Assembly (NCBI GenBank): GCA_902632275.1
Contig: CACPBW010000005.1
Coordinates: 1-45,675, forward strand
Origin: an uncultured Pelagibacteraceae bacterium
GTDB taxonomy: Bacteria; Pseudomonadota; Alphaproteobacteria; Pelagibacterales; Pelagibacteraceae
Length of the DNA: 45,675 nucleotides
Direction: 5' to 3'
Shown here one piece after another: positions 40,204-45,675 of the stretch. Both the position numbers and the translations under genes were made by a program. The notes below the pieces were generated by a model that ran no database searches, had not been told where the DNA came from, and was given only the letters and a program-made list of their open reading frames with translations. Every line of letters begins with the position of its first letter. Position 1 is the first letter of the stretch.

Positions 40204-41157
40204 ATGAAAAAAATTCTTGTTACACGAAGACTTTTAAGATCCAATGAAGACAGAATAAAAGAGCTATATGATGCTAACTTAAATTTAAATGATGAACTCT
40301 ACTCTCAGGATAAGCTTATAGAGTTGAGCCATGGATGTGATGGGGTATTATCTGCTTTAACAGATAAGTTAGACGAGAAAACAATAAATCGCTTACCTGA
40401 TAGTGTAAAAATTTTATCAAATTTTGCCGTAGGATTTGGAAATATAGATTTAGAGGCAGCAAAAAAAAGAAATATAATTGTTACAAACACGCCAGAAGTT
40501 TTGACAGATGCAACAGCTGAAATTGGTGTTCTTTTAATACTTGGAGCATGTAGAAGAGCATCTGAGGGTATTCAAGGCGCAAGAGACGCGGACTGGAAAT
40601 GGTCAGCAGATTATCTGATTGGAAAGCAATTAACTGGTGCGAGACTTGGAATTCTGGGTATGGGAAGAATTGGACAAAAGATAGCAAAAATTGCGAAGTC
40701 TTTAGGAATGATAGTTCATTATCATAATCGATCTAAACTTAGCTCTGATAAAGAAAATGGATCAATCTACCATGACAATCTCAAAAGTTTAATGGAGGTA
40801 TCAGATGTACTCTCAGTTTGTTGTCCTGCCTCAAAAGAAACTATAAATTTAATTAATAAAGAGACTTTGGAGTATTTACCAAAAGGCGCTGTAGTAACTA
40901 ATGTTGCTAGAGGAGATATTGTTGACGACGAAGCTCTTATTGATGCTCTTGATAGAAGAAAAGTTTATGCAGTTGGTTTAGATGTTTATAAAGGAGAGCC
41001 AAATCTAAACCCAGGATATTTAAAACATAAGAGTGCTTTTATTTTACCTCACTTAGGTAGCGCAACAAAAGAGACTAGAACAGCGATGGCGAACCTAGCT
41101 ATAGATAATTTAGAAGAATTCTTCAAATCGGGAAGCTGTAAAAATAAAGTTAATTAA
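40204..41157 (+). CDS. NAD(P)-dependent D-2-hydroxyacid dehydrogenase (glyoxylate/hydroxypyruvate reductase-like)
   Basis: ARLGILGMGRIGQKIAKIAKSLGM, VTNVARGDIVDDEALIDAL, LPHLGSATKETRTAM. Confidence 0.93.
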   Translation: MKKILVTRRLLRSNEDRIKELYDANLNLNDELYSQDKLIELSHGCDGVLSALTDKLDEKTINRLPDSVKILSNFAVGFGNIDLEAAKKRNIIVTNTPEVLTDATAEIGVLLILGACRRASEGIQGARDADWKWSADYLIGKQLTGARLGILGMGRIGQKIAKIAKSLGMIVHYHNRSKLSSDKENGSIYHDNLKSLMEVSDVLSVCCPASKETINLINKETLEYLPKGAVVTNVARGDIVDDEALIDALDRRKVYAVGLDVYKGEPNLNPGYLKHKSAFILPHLGSATKETRTAMANLAIDNLEEFFKSGSCKNKVN

Positions 41158-41274
41158 AAGTATAAAATTCTACTCAAAGTTGTAAATAATTTTGAATAGG
41201 TCTATTTAGCAAAAGACTCTTACAACCATTTGTGCTTAAATTATTACAAGTTAATTAACTAAAGAGGAGAAATA

Positions 41275-42420
41275 ATGATTAAAGAAAAAAAATCATTGAA
41301 GGGAAAAACGCCTTCAAGACGTAAGTTCTTTAAGACTGCGGCTATGGCCGGAGCAGCTGCTGTTGCAATGCCTTATGTTAACTTAGGCGCTGCACAAACT
41401 TTAAAAATGCAAGCTGCATGGCCAAGTGGAGCTAACATCTTTTTTGAAATGGCAGGAGATTACTGCAAGATGGTAAGCGACATGTCTGGTGGATCTTTAA
41501 AAATTGATCTTCAACCAGTTGGAGCAGTTGTTAAGACTAGTGAAATTGGTCAAGCAGTTAGCTCAGGTGCCGTTGATATGGGTCACTGGGTAACAGCTTA
41601 CTGGTACGGTAAAAATGCTGCGGCATCTTTATTCGGAACAGGACCTTCATACGGTATGTCATCTCAAGAAGTAATGGGATGGATGGAATACGGTGGAGGA
41701 AGAGCACTTTATGAAGAAACTGTTAAAAAAGTAGGTTTCGACTACACAGGTGTTTTTCATATGCCTATGCCAGCACAACCGTTTGGATGGTTTAAGAAAA
41801 ATGTAACTAAAGTATCTGATGTTAAAGGTATGAAGTATAGAACAGTTGGTCTTGCTACTAACGTTCTTACTGCGATGGGAATGGTCGTTAGACAATTACC
41901 AGGTGGTGAAATTCAACCAGCTATGAAAACTGGATTGATTGAAGCTGCTGAGTTTAACAACCCAACTTCAGACTCACAGTTTGGTATGCAAGACGTTTCT
42001 AAGCACTATCACTTAGGAAGTTTCCACCAATCGCAAGAGATGTTTGAAATACCTATCAACAACAAAACATTTAACGGTCTGTCTCCAGCTAACCAAGCAA
42101 TATTAAAAAATGCTGCGTATGCTGCGAACACAGATAACTATTTCAAAGCATTAGTTAGATATTCAGCTGATTTATCTAAATTAATGAATGAACACAAAGT
42201 TAATGTTTACCAAACGTCTGATGCAATTTTAGCTCAACAATTAAAAGGTTGGGATAAAGTTATCGGTGATTTCAATAAGAAAGATCCTTTCTTTAAGAAA
42301 ATCGTTGATTCTCAAAAAGCATACGCTAAGAGAGTGATGAAGTACTTGCTGATGAACCAGCCTAATTACAAATTAGCATATGAAAATGAGTTCGGACCTA
42401 TTGCGAAAGTTAAGATATAA
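41275..42420 (+). CDS. TRAP transporter substrate-binding protein (DctP/TakP-like) with Tat signal
   Basis: N-terminal SRRKFFKTAAMAGAAAVAMPYV; WPSGANIFFEMAGDYCKMVSDMSGGSLKIDLQPVGAVV; upstream of dctQ/dctM; strong SD aaagaggaga. Confidence 0.95.
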   Translation: MIKEKKSLKGKTPSRRKFFKTAAMAGAAAVAMPYVNLGAAQTLKMQAAWPSGANIFFEMAGDYCKMVSDMSGGSLKIDLQPVGAVVKTSEIGQAVSSGAVDMGHWVTAYWYGKNAAASLFGTGPSYGMSSQEVMGWMEYGGGRALYEETVKKVGFDYTGVFHMPMPAQPFGWFKKNVTKVSDVKGMKYRTVGLATNVLTAMGMVVRQLPGGEIQPAMKTGLIEAAEFNNPTSDSQFGMQDVSKHYHLGSFHQSQEMFEIPINNKTFNGLSPANQAILKNAAYAANTDNYFKALVRYSADLSKLMNEHKVNVYQTSDAILAQQLKGWDKVIGDFNKKDPFFKKIVDSQKAYAKRVMKYLLMNQPNYKLAYENEFGPIAKVKI

Positions 42421-42440
42421 TTATTAACATCAATATTTAA

Positions 42441-42470
42441 AAAGGGGACCATTTGGTCCCCTTTTTTTTG
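42441..42470 (+). terminator. Intrinsic terminator-like hairpin between TRAP SBP and permease genes
   Basis: AAAGGGGACC-ATTT-GGTCCCC followed by a run of 8 T. Confidence 0.9.
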
Positions 42471-42507
42471 TTTGCTTTAATTACACATTTTAACATAAGG
42501 TACGGAA

Positions 42508-43095
42508 ATGAAATCTTTCATAAAATTTGCTGACACACTAAGCGCATCAATGGGTAAAGCATTTTCTTGGTGTATTGTAATTCTTATGGGGGGTACTTGC
42601 TATGAAGTTATCATGGCATACGCATTTAATAGCCCAACATTATGGAACTTCGATTTTAGTTTACAAATGTACGGAGCTATTTTTATGATGGCGGGAGCAT
42701 ACACCTTATCAACTGAGGCTCATGTAAGAGGTGATGTTATTTATAGATTATTTCCAACCAGAGTACAGGGTTGGATTGATCTTATTTTATATTTTATATT
42801 TTTCTTTCCTGGAATTTTAGCTTTAGCATTTTATGGATATGAATACGCTGCTTTAGCTTGGAAAATAAAAGAAACAAGCTGGAATAGCCCAGCACAAATA
42901 CAGATTTATATGGCCAAATCTTTAATTCCATTGTCAGGAATATTATTAACTATACAAGGTGTTAGTGAAGTATGTAGAGCAATTATTTGTATTAGAACTG
43001 GTCATTGGCCTGTAAGAGCGTCGGCAGATGCTGAGGAAACTGAAAAAGTATTAATGAGAACTTCACAAAAGGACGATCAAGCAGATGTTATTTGA
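42508..43095 (+). CDS. TRAP transporter small permease (DctQ)
   Basis: Four-TM protein, MMAGAYTLSTEAHVRGDVIYRLFP, SLIPLSGILLTIQGVSEVCRAI. Confidence 0.93.
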   Translation: MKSFIKFADTLSASMGKAFSWCIVILMGGTCYEVIMAYAFNSPTLWNFDFSLQMYGAIFMMAGAYTLSTEAHVRGDVIYRLFPTRVQGWIDLILYFIFFFPGILALAFYGYEYAALAWKIKETSWNSPAQIQIYMAKSLIPLSGILLTIQGVSEVCRAIICIRTGHWPVRASADAEETEKVLMRTSQKDDQADVI

Positions 43096-44446
43096 ACTAA
43101 CAAATCCAGAAATTGCAATTCTAATGATGAGTTTGTTTCTGTTCGCAGTTTTATTAGGTTTTCCAATTGCATTTACATTACTAGCAATGGGAGTGGGTTT
43201 TGGTTATTACGCTTATTTTGATCCAACTAGGATGGATCATTTATTTGATAACCGTATATTTTCTTTATTAGTCTCTAATACCTATACGATAATGGATAAT
43301 ACCGTTTTAACCGCTGTCCCTTTATTTTTATTCATGGGTTATCTAGTTGAAAGAGCAGGGATCGTAGCAAAGCTATTTTTTGCAATAAGACTTGCATCTC
43401 ACAGACTTCCCGCTTCTATGGCTGTTGCAGCACTTGTTACATGCGCATTATTTTCTACCGCAACTGGAATTATTGGTGCCGTAGTTACACTTATGGGTCT
43501 TCTTGCTTGGCCGGCGATGATAAGAGCAGGATACGATAAAAAATTTGCATCGGGCGTAATTTGCTCCGGTGGATGCTTAGGAATCTTAATTCCACCAAGT
43601 ATCATGCTTATTGTTTATGCTGTAATAGCCCAACTATCACCATTAAGACTTTTTGCTGCAGCTATATTTCCTGGTCTAATGTTGGCCGGATTGTACATAC
43701 TTTATGTAATTATTAGAGCATACTTTAATCCATCTTTAGCTCCAAAACCTGCTGCAGAGGAAATTCCTCCACGTTCGGAGATTTTAAAAGAAGTTTTGGT
43801 TTCGTTTGTTCCATTATTTTCATTGATCATTTTAGTACTTGGGACAATTCTAGCTGGTTTAGCCACACCAGCTGAGGCAGCCGCAGTTGGAGCCTTTGGT
43901 GCCTTAATTCTCTCTTACTTTTATAAGTCATTAAAATGGAAAAATTTTAAAGAGTCTGTATTTTTAACTGCGAAAACAAGTGCTATGATTATGTGGTTAT
44001 TTGTAGGCTCTTGGACCTTTGCATCTGTATTTTCTTATTTAGGTGGACATGAGGTATTTGAACATTTTTTCAAATCAATGGATATTCAGCCATGGCAATT
44101 TTTAGTTATAACTCAAATAATAATTTTCCTTTTAGGCTGGCCACTAGAATGGACTGAAATACTAATTATTTTTGTACCAATCTTTTTACCACTTGTAGAA
44201 TTTTTTGGTGTGAATCCATATTTCTTTGCAATGTTAATAGCATTAAATTTACAAACATCCTTTTTGACACCACCAATGGCCATGTCAGCATACTATTTAA
44301 AAGGAGTTCAAAGCAGAAATGTTCAGTTAATGGAAATCTTTAGAGGAATTATGCCTTTCCTTGGAATTGTTATACTTGCAATGGTACTGATGTACATTTT
44401 TCCTGGTATAGCATTATGGTTACCTGATACTTTGTTTGCAGAATAA
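43085..44446 (+). CDS. TRAP transporter large permease (DctM)
   Basis: LLGFPIAFTLLAMGVGF, AVPLFLFMGYLVERAGI, GILIPPSIMLIVYAVIAQLS, FVPIFLPLVEFFGVNP, QTSFLTPPMAMSAYYLKGV. Confidence 0.96.
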   Translation: MLFELTNPEIAILMMSLFLFAVLLGFPIAFTLLAMGVGFGYYAYFDPTRMDHLFDNRIFSLLVSNTYTIMDNTVLTAVPLFLFMGYLVERAGIVAKLFFAIRLASHRLPASMAVAALVTCALFSTATGIIGAVVTLMGLLAWPAMIRAGYDKKFASGVICSGGCLGILIPPSIMLIVYAVIAQLSPLRLFAAAIFPGLMLAGLYILYVIIRAYFNPSLAPKPAAEEIPPRSEILKEVLVSFVPLFSLIILVLGTILAGLATPAEAAAVGAFGALILSYFYKSLKWKNFKESVFLTAKTSAMIMWLFVGSWTFASVFSYLGGHEVFEHFFKSMDIQPWQFLVITQIIIFLLGWPLEWTEILIIFVPIFLPLVEFFGVNPYFFAMLIALNLQTSFLTPPMAMSAYYLKGVQSRNVQLMEIFRGIMPFLGIVILAMVLMYIFPGIALWLPDTLFAE

Positions 44447-44452
44447 TTTTAA

Positions 44453-45675
44453 ATGACTAATGTCTTTTCTTTACCGATATCTAAAATTGCAGAAAAGATT
44501 AGAAAATCTGAAATAACCTGTTTAGAGCTTTGTCAAAATTATATTTCCCAAATAGAAAAGTATGAAAAAGACGTTAAAGCTTGGGCATTTTTTGATAAAA
44601 AACTTTTGATAGAAAAAGCTGAAGAAGCTGACACGTATAGAAAATCTGGAAAACCCATGGGTATATTGCATGGTATTCCTGTAGCATTAAAAGATATTAT
44701 TGGAACTTATGATATGCCAACTGAATGTGGCACAGTATTGAGAAAAGGTAAAACGCAATCCCAAAATTCTGAAATTGTAGATCTTCTTAAATCTGAGGGA
44801 GCAATTATAATGGGGAAAACTGCAACATCAGAATTGGCTTATCTTGGTCCACCAGATACAAGAAATCCTCATGATTATTCAAGGACACCAGGAGGATCTT
44901 CAAGTGGATCAGCAGCTGTAATTGCAACCCATATGGCTCCGCTATCAATAGGATCTCAAACTGGAGGATCAGTTATAAGACCAGCATCTTATTGTGGAGT
45001 AGTCGGGTATAAACCTAGCTATGGATTAATATCAAGAAATGGAGTTTTAAGAACATCCTATCATCTAGACCATATGGGAGTTTTTGGAAAAACAGTAGAG
45101 GATGTAGCTTTACTTGCTAAAGTTTTAATTAAAAAAGATCAATATGACGAAGCAACCATACATTATTCATCAGAATTTATGGTGGATGAATGTTTAAAGG
45201 GACCAATGTTTGAACCTAAGTTTATATTTTATAAAACAGAAAGTTGGAAAAAAATTGACAAGAGATCTCGCGAGTCGTTTGAGTTCTTTATTAAATCTTT
45301 TAAAAAAAATATTGAAGTATTTGATACTCCATCTTATTTCAAAGATATTGACAAGTACCATAGAGTAATTCATGAAACAGACTTAGCTAATAATTTTCAG
45401 ACATATTACAAGAAATCAAAAAATAAACTTTCAAAGGAGATGCAGTCCGCAATTAGTAGAGGAATGAAATATTCTGCAAAAGAATATTTAGATGCTGTAG
45501 ATTTTATGAAAAGAAGTTATGAGTCTTACAAAGAGGTATTTGAGGATTATCATGGTGTATTAAGTCCATGTTCCACAGGAGTTGCAGACAAAGGATTAAA
45601 AAGTACAGGAAGCGCAGATTTTAATCGAGTTTGGTCTTATATGCATACACCAGCAATTTCTCTACCTTTACTTCA
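44453..45675 (+). CDS. Amidase signature family protein (3' truncated by window edge)
   Basis: Open frame from ATG 44453 to the end: GILHGIPVALKDIIGTYDMPTECGT, GKTATSELAYLGPPDTRNPHDYSRTPGGSSSGSAAVIA, IGSQTGGSVIRPASYCGVVGYKPSYGLI; absent from ORF track because no stop is reached. Confidence 0.94.
   Translation, partial: MTNVFSLPISKIAEKIRKSEITCLELCQNYISQIEKYEKDVKAWAFFDKKLLIEKAEEADTYRKSGKPMGILHGIPVALKDIIGTYDMPTECGTVLRKGKTQSQNSEIVDLLKSEGAIIMGKTATSELAYLGPPDTRNPHDYSRTPGGSSSGSAAVIATHMAPLSIGSQTGGSVIRPASYCGVVGYKPSYGLISRNGVLRTSYHLDHMGVFGKTVEDVALLAKVLIKKDQYDEATIHYSSEFMVDECLKGPMFEPKFIFYKTESWKKIDKRSRESFEFFIKSFKKNIEVFDTPSYFKDIDKYHRVIHETDLANNFQTYYKKSKNKLSKEMQSAISRGMKYSAKEYLDAVDFMKRSYESYKEVFEDYHGVLSPCSTGVADKGLKSTGSADFNRVWSYMHTPAISLPLL

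Noticed and set aside
1-45675. CRISPR arrays, transposons, prophage, toxin-antitoxin or defence systems
   Set aside because: No regular spaced repeats, transposase, integrase or defence domains seen on reading all ORFs

Overview
This AT-rich, very compact window looks like a SAR11-type (Pelagibacterales) alphaproteobacterial chromosome segment; the assignment is inferred from gene content, overlaps and composition. It is almost entirely coding, with a 5'-truncated hisF at the left edge and a 3'-truncated amidase at the right edge, neither of which is in the supplied ORF track. Recognisable blocks: hisF-hisE; mcl-mtkA-mtkB (malyl-CoA lyase and malate-CoA ligase); HIT/GNAT/sulfotransferase; lolA-ftsK; a UbiH-like monooxygenase; tRNA-Gly(GCC)-phhB; purH-heparinase-like-rpe; a DUF4212 plus sodium:solute symporter pair; acs; tsaD-EVE; hemC-hemD; mscS-yggT-folD; argG; ccmCDEFGH; and a 2-hydroxyacid/2-oxoacid cluster (two tandem FMN hydroxyacid dehydrogenases, aminotransferase, FAD D-lactate dehydrogenase-like, D-2-hydroxyacid dehydrogenase, Tat-signal TRAP transporter, amidase). 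I saw no CRISPR, prophage or transposon. Items most worth a second look: a 186-nt hspQ-ccmC intergenic region with a ~16-bp stem and a repeated TTATCTC motif; the stereochemically complementary hydroxyacid cluster coupled to a TRAP system; GC-rich hairpins placed inside transporter operons while convergent gene junctions have no room for terminators; a tRNA-Gly whose CCA end abuts the Shine-Dalgarno of phhB; and an EF-hand-like loop inside the sodium symporter.
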